A stretch of 64,000 bases of DNA. Origin: Streptomyces sp. R33. GTDB lineage: Bacteria > Actinomycetota > Actinomycetes > Streptomycetales > Streptomycetaceae. The notes under the pieces are model-generated. The model was not told where the DNA came from. It did not search any database and saw only the letters and a list, made by a program, of their open reading frames with translations. Positions 53,918 through 62,782 of the stretch are shown here, one piece after another; position 1 is the stretch's first letter; each line of letters begins with the position of its first letter. The stretch is taken from assembly GCF_041200175.1 (NCBI RefSeq), contig NZ_CP165727.1:7620001-7684000 (forward strand), in the 5' to 3' direction. Made by a program: the position numbers and the translations under genes.

Positions 53918-53951
53918 TACTCATCAATGTGACTAGTCAGTTTCTTGAGTA
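53918..53951. promoter_or_regulatory. PadR-type operator
   Basis: A 34-bp dyad centred between 53934 and 53935: TACTCA at 53918-53923 and TGAGTA at 53946-53951 flank the perfect inner palindrome TGACTAGTCA at 53930-53939. The half-sites match at 13 of 17 positions. It lies in the gap between the divergent SnoaL-like and PadR genes. Confidence 0.7.
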
Positions 53952-54015
53952 TCATGCGGAGCGTGTCCATGGACAGGGGCCACAGCGGAAACAGGGACGT
54001 GAAGGAGGCGATCCG

Positions 54016-54585
54016 ATGGCTTTGCGCCACGCCGTACTGGCGGCGCTGCTGGACGAGGAGCTGAGCGGGTACCAACTGGCCAAGGCTTTCGACCTCGGCG
54101 TGGCCAACTTCTGGCACGCGCTCCCGCAGCAGCTCTACGCCGAGCTGACCCGGCTGGAGAAGGACGGGCTGATCACCGGCCGTGAAGTGGTCCAGGACAC
54201 CCGGCCCAACAAGCGCCTGTTCACCGTCACCGACGCCGGCCTCGCCGAGCTGGAGCAGTTCACCGCCTCCGCGACCAAGCCCTCCTCCATCCGCGACGAC
54301 CTGGTCGTCAAGGTCCAGGCCGCCGACCACGTCGACACCGCGACGCTCATCGCGCAGCTCACCGAGCGCGCCGCCTTCGCCCAGGCCAAGGTCGACCTGT
54401 TCACCGGTCTGCTGCGCACCATGCGCGGCGACCGTACCGAGGAGGACTTCCTGCGGTACGGCGACCGCATCGGCCCCTATCTGACCTGCCTGCGCGGTCT
54501 CGCCTTCGAGCGGGGCAACCGCGACTGGTGCGCACGTACGATCGCGGTTCTGCGGGAGCGGGAGGTGGCCCGTGCCGGGCGCTGA
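54016..54585 (+). CDS. PadR-family transcriptional regulator
   Basis: 189 aa; ATG at 54016 with GAAGGAGG 7 bases upstream. The N-terminal winged helix starts LRHAVLAALLDEELSGYQLA and contains LPQQLYAELTRLEKDGLI. The C-terminal half (residues about 90-185) is the PadR dimerisation helix pair. PadR proteins repress detoxification or transport genes and respond to aromatic or toxic compounds. The probable target is the divergent SnoaL-like gene. The next gene starts inside its end. Confidence 0.93.
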   Translation: MALRHAVLAALLDEELSGYQLAKAFDLGVANFWHALPQQLYAELTRLEKDGLITGREVVQDTRPNKRLFTVTDAGLAELEQFTASATKPSSIRDDLVVKVQAADHVDTATLIAQLTERAAFAQAKVDLFTGLLRTMRGDRTEEDFLRYGDRIGPYLTCLRGLAFERGNRDWCARTIAVLREREVARAGR

Positions 54586-55348
54586 GCACCAGTACCTGCG
54601 CTACGTCGCCCTGGGCGACAGCCAGACCGAGGGCGTCGGCGACGGCGACGACACGACCGGCCTGCGCGGGCTCGCCGACCGGCTCGCCGAGCGCCTCGCC
54701 CTCCACAGTCCCGGCCTGCGGTACGCCAACCTGGCCGTCCGCGGCCGACTCGCCGGGCAGGTCCGCGCCGAGCAGCTCGCACCGGCCCTCGCCCTGCGCC
54801 CGGACCTGGCCACCGTGGTCGCGGGGGTCAACGACATGCTGCGGCCGCGGTTCGACGCCGACGAGGTCGCCGGCCACCTCGAGGCGATGTTCGGCGCGCT
54901 CACCGCCCAGGGCGCCCGCGTGGCCACGGTGACCTTCCCGGACCTCGCGCGGATCACCCCGCTCGCCCGTCCGCTCGCCCCGCGGGTGAGCGCCCTCAAC
55001 GACCGGATCCGCGCGGCCGCCGGCCGCCACGGTGTGCTCGTCGTCGAGACGGGACACCATCCGGTGGTCACCGATCCCCGCCTGTGGAGCCCCGACCGGC
55101 TGCACGCCAGCCCGCTGGGGCACGAGCGGATCGCCGCCTCGCTCGCCCACGCCCTCGACCTGCCGGGCAGCGACGACTCCTGGACGCACCCGCTGCCCCC
55201 GGCCCGGGCGGCTTCGCCCACGGTCCTCGCCGAACTGCGCTGGGCCGCCGCGTTCCTGGGCCCGTGGCTGGGCCGGCGCCTGCGCGGCCGTTCCTCCGGG
55301 GACGCCCGCACGGCCAAGCGCCCGGATCTCCTCCCCGTGCTGCGCTGA
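54572..55348 (+). CDS. SGNH/GDSL hydrolase
   Basis: 258 aa; GTG at 54572, overlapping PadR by 14 bp. Block I is VALGDSQTEGVGDG (nucleophile Ser), block III is VVAGVNDMLRP, and the catalytic pair is in DRLHASPLGHERI. No signal peptide is seen, so it is cytoplasmic, like lysophospholipase/esterase members of the family. Overlap with padR suggests co-regulation. Confidence 0.88.
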   Translation: MPGAEHQYLRYVALGDSQTEGVGDGDDTTGLRGLADRLAERLALHSPGLRYANLAVRGRLAGQVRAEQLAPALALRPDLATVVAGVNDMLRPRFDADEVAGHLEAMFGALTAQGARVATVTFPDLARITPLARPLAPRVSALNDRIRAAAGRHGVLVVETGHHPVVTDPRLWSPDRLHASPLGHERIAASLAHALDLPGSDDSWTHPLPPARAASPTVLAELRWAAAFLGPWLGRRLRGRSSGDARTAKRPDLLPVLR

Positions 55349-55353
55349 GCGGT

Positions 55354-56592
55354 TCAGGGCGCCGCCGTCGCGAGGCGGCGGCGCAGCATCTTGCGCGCGT
55401 ACAGCAGGTGCACGATCGCCTCGGCGGCCAGGAGCAGGACGACCAGCCACGGAGCGAGGCGGCCGGCGCCCCAGACGACGAGCAGCGGAACGCAGATGCC
55501 CGGAACGGCCCAGACGGCGACGGAGGCCGGCGGGCGGCCGTAGCGCAGGGCGATGCCGGCGTGGGCCGAGTGGTAGAGCGCCAGGCCGCCGGCCAGGGCC
55601 CACACCGCGCCGGTCGGAAGACGGGCGTGGTCGGCCTCCTCGACGGCGGTGGCCAGGCCCGCGGCCATGCACAACACGCCCGCGGTCACGAAGAAGTGCA
55701 GGAAGCCGCCGACGTCGCGGGCGAGGAGGTAGGCCTGTTGGTCGTCGGCCTTGGCGAGCATCAGCTCGGCCGAGGTCGAGCCGAAGTCGAAGTACGACCA
55801 CCAGAGCGCGGCGAGCAGCACGAAGCCCAGGGCGCCGACGATCCCGGCCCGCAGGGTCCAGGTGTGGTCGGCGGAGGTCACCAGCGCGATCACGGATTCG
55901 CCGAGCACGATGATGACGAACAGCCCGACCCGCTCCACGATGTGCCCGGTGTCCAGGCGGGCGGGCATCCGGTGGCCGCCCGCGGTCAGGAGCAGCGCCA
56001 TCTCGGCGGCGATGAGTACCGCCCACGCCACGTACTGCCAGGGTGTGGGTACCGCGGCCGAGGCGGCCCACAGCAGGCCCGAGGCGAGGCAGTAGCTCAG
56101 GGGGCGCCAGCGCGGGACGCGCCGGGGCTCGGGGTACTTGGTGGCCGGCCACCACAGCCCGAGCAGCACCAGCCGGGTGCCGGCGTAGCCGAGGGCGTAG
56201 ACGGACCCGCGGTCCGTGTCGGCCTCGGGCACGGAGGCGGCCATGACGGCGATGCAGAGCATGGCGGACAGCATGAGCAGCCGGCGGCGGGGGCTGTTGT
56301 CCACGAAGATGTTCGCCGAGACCGTGAGGTTGATCCACAGCCACCAGGGCGGGAAGTAGAGCGCCAGGAACACGGCGAAGTCGCGCAGGCCGGGGTCCCC
56401 GTGCAGCCGGTGCGAGAGCTGGGCTGCGAGCGCGACGAAGACGAGGTCGAAGAAGAGTTCCAGCCAGTCGGCGTGACGCCCTTCGGGCGCGTGGCGGTCC
56501 GCAGCCGCGTTCGCGCCCGCCTGAGGTGTGCCCATGGGTCCGCCCGGGTCCGTGCCGCCGCCGTCGCGGCCTGCGTCCTCGTACGAGATCAC
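55354..56592 (-). CDS. Low-temperature-requirement protein A (LtrA) family membrane protein
   Basis: 412 aa from a GTG at 56592; an in-frame ATG at 56535 is also possible. The family signature WLELFFDLVFVALAAQLSHR begins the core, and HIVERVGLFVIIVLGESVIA lies in the middle. About ten hydrophobic segments follow in order. LtrA proteins are common in actinomycetes; a role in cold growth is suggested only for Listeria. It starts 7 bp after the racemase gene on the same strand, so they may be co-transcribed. Confidence 0.85.
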   Translation of the reverse strand: MISYEDAGRDGGGTDPGGPMGTPQAGANAAADRHAPEGRHADWLELFFDLVFVALAAQLSHRLHGDPGLRDFAVFLALYFPPWWLWINLTVSANIFVDNSPRRRLLMLSAMLCIAVMAASVPEADTDRGSVYALGYAGTRLVLLGLWWPATKYPEPRRVPRWRPLSYCLASGLLWAASAAVPTPWQYVAWAVLIAAEMALLLTAGGHRMPARLDTGHIVERVGLFVIIVLGESVIALVTSADHTWTLRAGIVGALGFVLLAALWWSYFDFGSTSAELMLAKADDQQAYLLARDVGGFLHFFVTAGVLCMAAGLATAVEEADHARLPTGAVWALAGGLALYHSAHAGIALRYGRPPASVAVWAVPGICVPLLVVWGAGRLAPWLVVLLLAAEAIVHLLYARKMLRRRLATAAP

Positions 56593-56599
56593 GGTATGA

Positions 56600-57319
56600 C
56601 TAGCCGAGGGCGCGTGCCGGGCGCCGGGAGGTCGACAGTGCCGCCTCGACCGCGGCTTCGACGTGGATCCGGGCGGTGGGGAAGACGGGTACGGGGCTGT
56701 CCTCGGCGCCGATGAGCAGCTCGATCTCGGTACAGCCCAGGACGACCCCCTGGGCGCCGGCGGCCACGAGGTCCCGGATGACCTGCTGGTACGCGGCCCG
56801 GGACTCCTCGCGGACCAGGCCCAGGCACAGCTCTTCGTAGATCACCCGGTGCACGAGCGCACGCCCGTCGGCATCCGGGACGCACACCTCGAGTCCGCCC
56901 GCCGCGAGCCGGCCGCGGTAGAAGTCCTGCTCCATGGTGAACGCGGTCCCCAGGAGGCCGACCCGGGTCAGGCCCGCCGCCTTCACGGCGTCCGCGGTGG
57001 CGTCGGCGAGCTGCAGCAGGGGCACCGAGATGCCCGCCTGGACGCGGTCGGCGACCTTGTGCATGGTGTTCGTGCAGATGAGCACGAGGTCCGCACCGGC
57101 GGCTTCCAGGCGCTGGGCCGCTGACGCCAGCACCTCGCCGGCCTCGGTCCACCGCCCCTCGGCCTGCAGCTGCTCGATCTCCGCGAAGTCCACCGAGTAC
57201 AGCACGCAGCGGGCCGAATGCAGCCCCCCCAGCCGGTCACGGGTGAGTTCGTTCAACAGCCGGTAGTACTCGGCCGTCGATTCCCAGCTCATTCCCCCGA
57301 GCAGTCCGATCATCTTCAT
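56600..57319 (-). CDS. Aspartate/glutamate racemase-family protein
   Basis: 239 aa; ATG at 57319, with ATG at 57313 as alternative. The two catalytic cysteines are in LICTNTMHKVAD and VLGCTEIELLI. The start MKMIGLLGGMSWESTAEYY is typical of the YgeA/RacX-like group. It would racemise an amino acid, for example making D-aspartate for the wall, but substrate is not settled. The ribosome site is poor, and -10-like GATACC lies near the start, so the message may be leaderless. Confidence 0.85.
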   Translation of the reverse strand: MKMIGLLGGMSWESTAEYYRLLNELTRDRLGGLHSARCVLYSVDFAEIEQLQAEGRWTEAGEVLASAAQRLEAAGADLVLICTNTMHKVADRVQAGISVPLLQLADATADAVKAAGLTRVGLLGTAFTMEQDFYRGRLAAGGLEVCVPDADGRALVHRVIYEELCLGLVREESRAAYQQVIRDLVAAGAQGVVLGCTEIELLIGAEDSPVPVFPTARIHVEAAVEAALSTSRRPARALG

Positions 57320-57475
57320 AAGCGCTGAAGGTATCAGGCACGATTTGCATAAGTATTGCTTTGGTTTGCTCAAGGGTGGGCGTGCCGGTGGCCGGATGGC
57401 TCCGCCGCCGGCGTGCGGACCTCGGTCCGGCGCCGGCGGCGGAAGCGTGGTGTCTGCGGTCGATCACCCCCACTG

Positions 57476-57667
57476 TCAGGACTCGGCGGAGCCTTCCCGC
57501 ATGACGTTTTGGAAAGCCGTCATGCACGGCCCGCAGTGGTGATCCGTTTCGGCGTTGCCGCCCGGCTGGAGGGGGCGGCCGCACAGGGTGGCCCGGCGGT
57601 CACGGGCGACGACGTGCCATACGAGGCCAGGCCCTGTGGCCGCCTCACCGACCTGCATTTCATACAT
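57476..57667 (-). CDS. Small Cys/His-rich protein, possible zinc-binding
   Basis: 63 aa; ATG at 57667, and another ATG three codons later. The motif pattern is WHVVARDRRATLCGRPL near residue 17, followed by TDHHCGPCMTAF. One Cys, two His and a CxxC pair could bind zinc. Similar small proteins occur widely in streptomycetes. Function unknown. Confidence 0.6.
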   Translation of the reverse strand: MYEMQVGEAATGPGLVWHVVARDRRATLCGRPLQPGGNAETDHHCGPCMTAFQNVMREGSAES

Positions 57668-57819
57668 GAGAGTGCTCCATGTGGTGGACAGCTCTTGTGT
57701 CCACCAAAGCAGTGCACGGCGCCGGAAGCCTGACGGGTGAGCCGTCCGGGTGACATGCGGCGGCCCGTCGCAGCTCGGCGCCCCGCCCGGCACCGGCGGC
57801 GTACCGCAAAACGAAAAAC

Positions 57820-57863
57820 ACCCCGGGGTCAATTGACGGCCGGGGTATTCGTCTGCGTATATT
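57820..57863 (+). promoter_or_regulatory. Candidate helR promoter with overlapping dyad
   Basis: TTGACG (57833-57838) followed by 17 bases and CGTATA (57856-57861), or 19 bases and TATATT (57858-57863), forms a sigma-70-like promoter. The arms ACCCCGG (57820-57826) and CCGGGGT (57840-57846) bracket the -35 box, so a regulator could block it. The canonical rifamycin-associated element known for such genes was not recognised. Confidence 0.5.
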
Positions 57864-57937
57864 TGATGTTTCACGCCCTGATGAAAACAGCGCGTGAAGA
57901 AGCTTTACGAGGACATCGTATCGGGTCGGGAGTGGAA

Positions 57938-60214
57938 TTGTCAACCGTGGAATTCCGTAATGAGCAGCAATTCATCGACGAGCTCTATGCGCGCCTCGAC
58001 GACCTACGTGACCAGGCCGAACACGCCGTCCAGCGGGCGCTGGCCGCGACGGGCAGCGGACTTCAGGCGCGTCTGGAGCGGGATGTTCTCGTCGCCGAGC
58101 AGTCCGGTCTGCTTTCCGCGCTGAACGCGGGCGAGAACGGTCTGTGTTTCGGCCGGCTCGAGTTCTCCGACGGAGAGGACCACCACATCGGCCGTATCGG
58201 AATCAGGCAGGACGACGCGAACCGCACCCCTCTCGTCCTCGACTGGCGGGCCGAGGTGGCGCGCCCCTTCTACCTCGCCACGGGGCGCTTCCCCATGGGC
58301 CTGCGCCGGCGCCGCCACATCACCACCCGCGGACGGGAGGTCACGGCCCTCCACGACGAGATCCTCGATCTCGCCGACACCGAGCGCACGGGCCACGAGG
58401 GGGCCGACGCGGACGCCGTCCTGCTCGCCGCGCTCGACGCCGCCCGCACGGGCCGCATGCACGACATCGTGCAGACCATCCAGGCCGAGCAGGACCACAT
58501 CATCCGCTCGCCCCACCGCGGCGTACTCGTGGTGGAGGGCGGCCCGGGCACCGGGAAGACGGCCGTCGCCCTGCACCGGGCCGCCTACCTCCTCTACGAG
58601 CACCGGGAACTGCTCGCCAAGCGCGGCGTGCTGATCGTCGGACCCAACCCGGCGTTCCTCGGCTACATCGGCGAGGTGCTCCCCGCCCTCGGAGAGACCG
58701 GGGTCCTGCTCTCCACCCTCGGCGAGCTGTTCCCCGGCGTCCGGGCGACCGGCACCGAGCGGCCCGGCGCCGCCGCCGTGAAGGGCCGCGCGGAGATGGC
58801 CGAGGTCCTCGCCCGCGTCGTACGCGACCGGCAGGCGCTGCCGGAGACCGTACCCGCCGGCAGCGGCGAGGACAGCGCGGTGCTCCCGGAACCGGCCGTG
58901 GAGATCGACCACGACGACTACGGCACCCTGCTGCTGGACCGGACCATGGCGCACGAGGCCCGGGACCGGGCGCGCGCCACCGGACTGCCCCACAACCTGG
59001 CCCGTCCGTACTTCGCGTTCCGCGTCATCGACGCCCTCACGGAGCAGCTCGCCGACCGGCTCGGCGCGGATCCCTACGGCGGCCCCAACCTGCTGGGCCC
59101 CGACGACATCGCACAGCTCGGCAAGGAGATCGCGACCAGCGCCGAGGTGCACGCCGCGATCGACAGCCTCTGGCCGCCCCTCACGCCCCGGCAGCTGATC
59201 GCCGACTTCCTCGCCGATCCCACCCACCTCCCCTCCGGCGATGCCGAGTTGATCCGGCGCACGACGGACGACTGGACCCCCGCCGACATCCCGCTGCTCG
59301 ACGAGGCCGCCGAGCTGCTCGGCGTCGACGACAGCGCGCAGCGCGCCGCCGAGGAACGGGAACGGCAGGAGCGCATCGCGTACGCGCAGGGCGTCCTGGA
59401 CCTGTCGCAGGGGTCCGAGTCGTACGAATTCGAGGACATGGAGAACGAGTTCCTCGCCGCGCACGACATCATCGACGCCGAACGGATGGCGGAGCGGCAC
59501 GAGGAGGCCGACCACCGCAGCGCGGCCGAGCGGGCGGCCGCCGACCGCACCTGGGCCTTCGGGCACGTCATCGTGGACGAGGCACAGGAACTGTCCGAGA
59601 TGGCCTGGCGGTTGCTGATGCGGCGCTGCCCCACCCGTTCGATGACGCTGGTGGGCGACCCGGCCCAGACCGGCGACGAGGCCGGCTGCGGATCGTGGAA
59701 GCGGATCCTGGACCCGTACGTCGGGGACCGCTTCGAGCTGGTGCGCCTCGGCGTCAACTACCGTACGCCCGCCGAGATCATGGACGTCGCGGCCGCCGTG
59801 CACCGGGCCCGCCATCCCGGATTCGAGCCGCCGAGCTCGGTGCGCTCCACGGGGCAGCGGCCCTGGGTGCGGGCGACGGACGACCTCGCCGGCACGGTCG
59901 CGGAAGCGGTGCGCAGCGGCGCACCGGCCGAGGGCCGGGGCGGCCGGCTGGCGGTGATCGCCCCGCGTCCGCTGCACGAGGCGCTGGCGGCCGGGCTCCC
60001 CGGCGTACGGGCGGGGGAGGAGCCGGATCTCACCCGCACGGTCGTCCTGCTGGACCCGCGCCAGGCCAAGGGGCTCGAGTTCGACTCGGTGATCGTCGTG
60101 GAACCCGCGGACCATGAGCCGAGCGACCTCTACGTCGCCCTGACCCGGGCCACCCAGACCCTCGGCGTGGTCCACACGGGCCGGCTGCCGGAGGGGCTGG
60201 CCGAGCAGCCGTAG
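57938..60214 (+). CDS. helR: RNA-polymerase-recycling motor HelR (HelD-like UvrD-type ATPase)
   Basis: 758 aa. I chose the TTG at 57938 because GGGAG lies 5 bases upstream; GTG at 57947 is the other option. The N-terminal coiled-coil (FRNEQQFIDELYARLDDLRD) fits the RNAP-secondary-channel arm of HelD/HelR. The helicase core has Walker A EGGPGTGKTAVALHR, Walker B VIVDEAQEL followed by MTLVGDPAQTG, VRLGVNYRTPAEI and, near the end, KGLEFDSVIV. HelR proteins remove stalled RNA polymerase and displace rifamycin, giving resistance in Streptomyces. The upstream dyad may be the control point. Confidence 0.88.
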   Translation: MSTVEFRNEQQFIDELYARLDDLRDQAEHAVQRALAATGSGLQARLERDVLVAEQSGLLSALNAGENGLCFGRLEFSDGEDHHIGRIGIRQDDANRTPLVLDWRAEVARPFYLATGRFPMGLRRRRHITTRGREVTALHDEILDLADTERTGHEGADADAVLLAALDAARTGRMHDIVQTIQAEQDHIIRSPHRGVLVVEGGPGTGKTAVALHRAAYLLYEHRELLAKRGVLIVGPNPAFLGYIGEVLPALGETGVLLSTLGELFPGVRATGTERPGAAAVKGRAEMAEVLARVVRDRQALPETVPAGSGEDSAVLPEPAVEIDHDDYGTLLLDRTMAHEARDRARATGLPHNLARPYFAFRVIDALTEQLADRLGADPYGGPNLLGPDDIAQLGKEIATSAEVHAAIDSLWPPLTPRQLIADFLADPTHLPSGDAELIRRTTDDWTPADIPLLDEAAELLGVDDSAQRAAEERERQERIAYAQGVLDLSQGSESYEFEDMENEFLAAHDIIDAERMAERHEEADHRSAAERAAADRTWAFGHVIVDEAQELSEMAWRLLMRRCPTRSMTLVGDPAQTGDEAGCGSWKRILDPYVGDRFELVRLGVNYRTPAEIMDVAAAVHRARHPGFEPPSSVRSTGQRPWVRATDDLAGTVAEAVRSGAPAEGRGGRLAVIAPRPLHEALAAGLPGVRAGEEPDLTRTVVLLDPRQAKGLEFDSVIVVEPADHEPSDLYVALTRATQTLGVVHTGRLPEGLAEQP

Positions 60215-60241
60215 CCGCGGACGGACGGCGGGCGGGGTGCC

Positions 60242-61105
60242 TCAGACGGTGGCCGGCTCGAGGTGCTCCAGCCGCTCCAGCCGCTCCAGGCGGGCGCGGC
60301 TCTCCTCGTCGACCGGCACCATCGTCACCAGGCGCGGGCCCGCCGCCGGCCCGAGCCACAGGTTGGTGTGCTCCAGGTGCAGCAGGCCGACGTGCCCATT
60401 GCGGATGTACTTCGTCCTGCCGCCCTGGCCCACCACCTCGTGCCGGGCCCACAGCTCCCGGAACTCGGCCGACTCCGCATCCAGCCGCGCCAGCAGGGCC
60501 TTCCAGGCGGGCTCGGCGAGGTGTTCCGCCATCGCCGCCCGGAACTTGGCCACGATGGTGCGGTTCACCTCGGCGACGTCGGCCATCGACGCCCGCCAGT
60601 CCGCGTTGGTGAACGCCAGCCACAGGCAGTTGCGGTCCTCGGGCGGCAGCGCGTCCAGGTCGCACAGCAACCGTCCGTACGTGGCGTTGTACGCGAGGAT
60701 GTCGTACCGGCTGTTCTGGATGCAGGCCGGGATCGGCCCGAGCCGGTCGAGCATCGCCCGCAGCGCCGGGGTCACGCTCGGGCACGGCGCGTGCGGGGTC
60801 GGATCGAGGCTGCCGGCCAGTGCGAACAGGTGCGTACGCTCACTGGAGTCCAGCAGCAGGGCGCGCGCCAGCGCGTCCAGGACCTGCGGGGAGACCTGGA
60901 TCTCGCGGGCCTGCTCCAGCCAGGTGTACCAGGTGACACCGACAGCGGAGAGCTGGGCGACCTCTTCGCGGCGCAGCCCCGGGGTGCGCCGGCGGCGGCC
61001 GCGGGGCAGCCCCACCTGCTCGGGGGTGATCCGCTCTCGGCGGCTGCGCAGGAATTCGGCCAGTTCGTGCCGGCGTACGTCGCTCTCGGGGGCCACAGTG
61101 GTCAT
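60242..61105 (-). CDS. XRE-family regulator with MmyB-like ligand domain
   Basis: 287 aa; ATG at 61105. Residues about 10-75 are the helix-turn-helix (LAEFLRSRRERITPEQVGLP, then GLRREEVAQLSAVGVTWYTW). The rest is the MmyB-like PAS domain that binds a small hydrophobic ligand (SRYDILAYNATYGRLLCDL, LWLAFTNADWRASM). Such proteins sit beside oxidoreductase or export genes in actinomycetes. The gene is divergent from an MFS exporter, with two identical palindromes in the gap. Confidence 0.9.
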   Translation of the reverse strand: MTTVAPESDVRRHELAEFLRSRRERITPEQVGLPRGRRRRTPGLRREEVAQLSAVGVTWYTWLEQAREIQVSPQVLDALARALLLDSSERTHLFALAGSLDPTPHAPCPSVTPALRAMLDRLGPIPACIQNSRYDILAYNATYGRLLCDLDALPPEDRNCLWLAFTNADWRASMADVAEVNRTIVAKFRAAMAEHLAEPAWKALLARLDAESAEFRELWARHEVVGQGGRTKYIRNGHVGLLHLEHTNLWLGPAAGPRLVTMVPVDEESRARLERLERLEHLEPATV

Positions 61106-61137
61106 GGAACCAGGGTGCCGCACCGCTCATCCCGTTG

Positions 61138-61180
61138 CCAGGTAGTCCTGGTACCAGGATAAGGAGACTCTGGTACCAGG
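61138..61180. promoter_or_regulatory. Twin palindromic operators between XRE and MFS genes
   Basis: A perfect 12-bp palindrome CCTGGTACCAGG at 61147-61158 and a second copy CTGGTACCAG at 61170-61179 are 22 bp apart centre to centre, two helical turns. A further CCAGG half-site lies at 61138-61142. They sit in the 100-bp gap between the divergent regulator and transporter genes. Confidence 0.78.
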
Positions 61181-61205
61181 CTGAGCGCAGAGCGATCGTT
61201 TCCCT

Positions 61206-62675
61206 GTGAGCGAAGCAACCGTACGCACCACCCGCCCCTCCCCGTCCGCCCCGCCGGGCCGCCCGGCCTCCGGCCCGGCCCCCGGGCCCGCCCCCGCGGC
61301 GATCGGCCCGCTCGGGCTGTTCACCGTGCTGCTGGGCGCAGCCCTGCCCCTGATCGACTTCTTCATCGTCAACGTGGCGCTGCCCGCCATCGACAGCGAT
61401 CTCGCGGCCGGCCCCGCCACGCTGGAACTGATCGTCGGCGGCTACGGCGTCGCGTACGCCGTCCTCCTCGTCCTCGGCGGCCGCCTCGGCGACATGGCCG
61501 GACGGCGCCGGCTCTTCCTCATCGGCATGGCCGCCTTCGGTGTCACCTCGCTCGCCTGCGGCATCGCCCCCACGGCCTGGGCCCTGGTCGCGGCCCGCGT
61601 GGCACAGGGCGCGGCGGCCGCACTGATGCTCCCGCAGGTGCTGGCCACCATCCAGGCCACCACGCAGGGCCCGCGCCGGGCGCGGGCGATGAGCCTGTAC
61701 GGGGCCACCGCCGGGCTGTCCATGGTCGCCGGGCAGATCCTGGGCGGCGTCCTGGTCGCCGCCGACGTCGCAGGCTCCGGCTGGCGCTCGGTGTTCCTGG
61801 TCAACGTGCCGGTGGTGGTCCTCGGGCTGGTGCTCGCCGTCCGGGCCGTCCCGGAGACCCGCTCGGACCGCCCGGCCTCGGTCGACGTGCCGGGGACGCT
61901 GCTGCTCGCCCTGTCCCTGGTGTCGCTGCTGCTGCCGCTGACCGAGGGCCGGGCCGCCGGCTGGCCGCTGTGGACGTGGGTGTCGCTCGCGGTCTTCCCG
62001 TTCGCCGCCACGGCGTTCTACCTGACCGAGCGCCGCGCCGACCGGCTGGGACGCACTCCCCTCGTGCCGCCGAGCCTGCTGCGCCTGCAGTCGCTGAGGC
62101 GGGGGCTGGTCCTGGTGGTGCCGTTCTCGATCGGCTTCAGCGGGTTCATGTTCGTCATCGCGGTGGTGCTGCAACAGGGCCTGCGCATGGGGCCGGTGGC
62201 GGCCGGGCTCGCGCTCGTCCCGATGGCGGTGGCCTTCTTCGGAGCCTCGCTCGCCGGGCCGCGGCTGGTCGGCCGGTTCGGCAGCCGGGTCGTCACCGCG
62301 GGCGGCGTCCTCCAGGCCGTCGGCGTCGCCCTGATCCTCCTCGCGGTCCTGCGCGGCTGGCCGGACCTCGGGCCGGCTTCGCTCGCCCCGGGCGTGGCCG
62401 TCGCCGGCCTCGGGCAGGGGCTCCAACTGCCCGTGCTGATGCGGCTGATGCTCTCGGACGTACCGGCTGACCGGGCCGGTGTGGGCGGCGGGGTCATGAT
62501 CACCACGCAGCAGTCCGCGCTCGCCCTCGGCGTCGCGACCCTCGGCAGCCTCTTCCTGGCACTCGCCCCGTCGATGGGCATGCGGGACGCCCTCGCCGTC
62601 ACGCTGCTCGTGCAGCTCGGCATGATCGCGCTGACGGTGTTGCTGAGCCTGCGCCTGCCGAGGGTCGTGCGGTGA
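61206..62675 (+). CDS. MFS drug-efflux transporter, DHA2 (EmrB/QacA) type
   Basis: 489 aa; GTG at 61206. The 14-segment layout is visible from residue 35 (GLFTVLLGAALPLIDFFIVN) onward. Motif A-like GGRLGDMAGRRR follows segment 2, and the DHA2 motif C-like GQILGGVLVAAD lies in segment 5. It would export small toxic molecules by proton antiport. Divergent from the XRE regulator with twin operators, so induction by its own substrate is likely. Confidence 0.9.
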   Translation: MSEATVRTTRPSPSAPPGRPASGPAPGPAPAAIGPLGLFTVLLGAALPLIDFFIVNVALPAIDSDLAAGPATLELIVGGYGVAYAVLLVLGGRLGDMAGRRRLFLIGMAAFGVTSLACGIAPTAWALVAARVAQGAAAALMLPQVLATIQATTQGPRRARAMSLYGATAGLSMVAGQILGGVLVAADVAGSGWRSVFLVNVPVVVLGLVLAVRAVPETRSDRPASVDVPGTLLLALSLVSLLLPLTEGRAAGWPLWTWVSLAVFPFAATAFYLTERRADRLGRTPLVPPSLLRLQSLRRGLVLVVPFSIGFSGFMFVIAVVLQQGLRMGPVAAGLALVPMAVAFFGASLAGPRLVGRFGSRVVTAGGVLQAVGVALILLAVLRGWPDLGPASLAPGVAVAGLGQGLQLPVLMRLMLSDVPADRAGVGGGVMITTQQSALALGVATLGSLFLALAPSMGMRDALAVTLLVQLGMIALTVLLSLRLPRVVR

Positions 62676-62782
62676 CCCGCGGGCCGAGGCGGGCTGTCAC
62701 GATAAGAGTCCGCTCCCGTACAGTCCGTGATGCCCGAGCTCCGCCAGGGACACAGGACCAGCGGTCGAACAGGAGAAGACCC

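Noticed and set aside
57668..57937. Rifamycin-associated element upstream of helR
   Set aside because: Read by eye for the known GGGGCTTGC-type inverted repeat; only the unrelated CCCCGG/CCGGGG dyad was seen.
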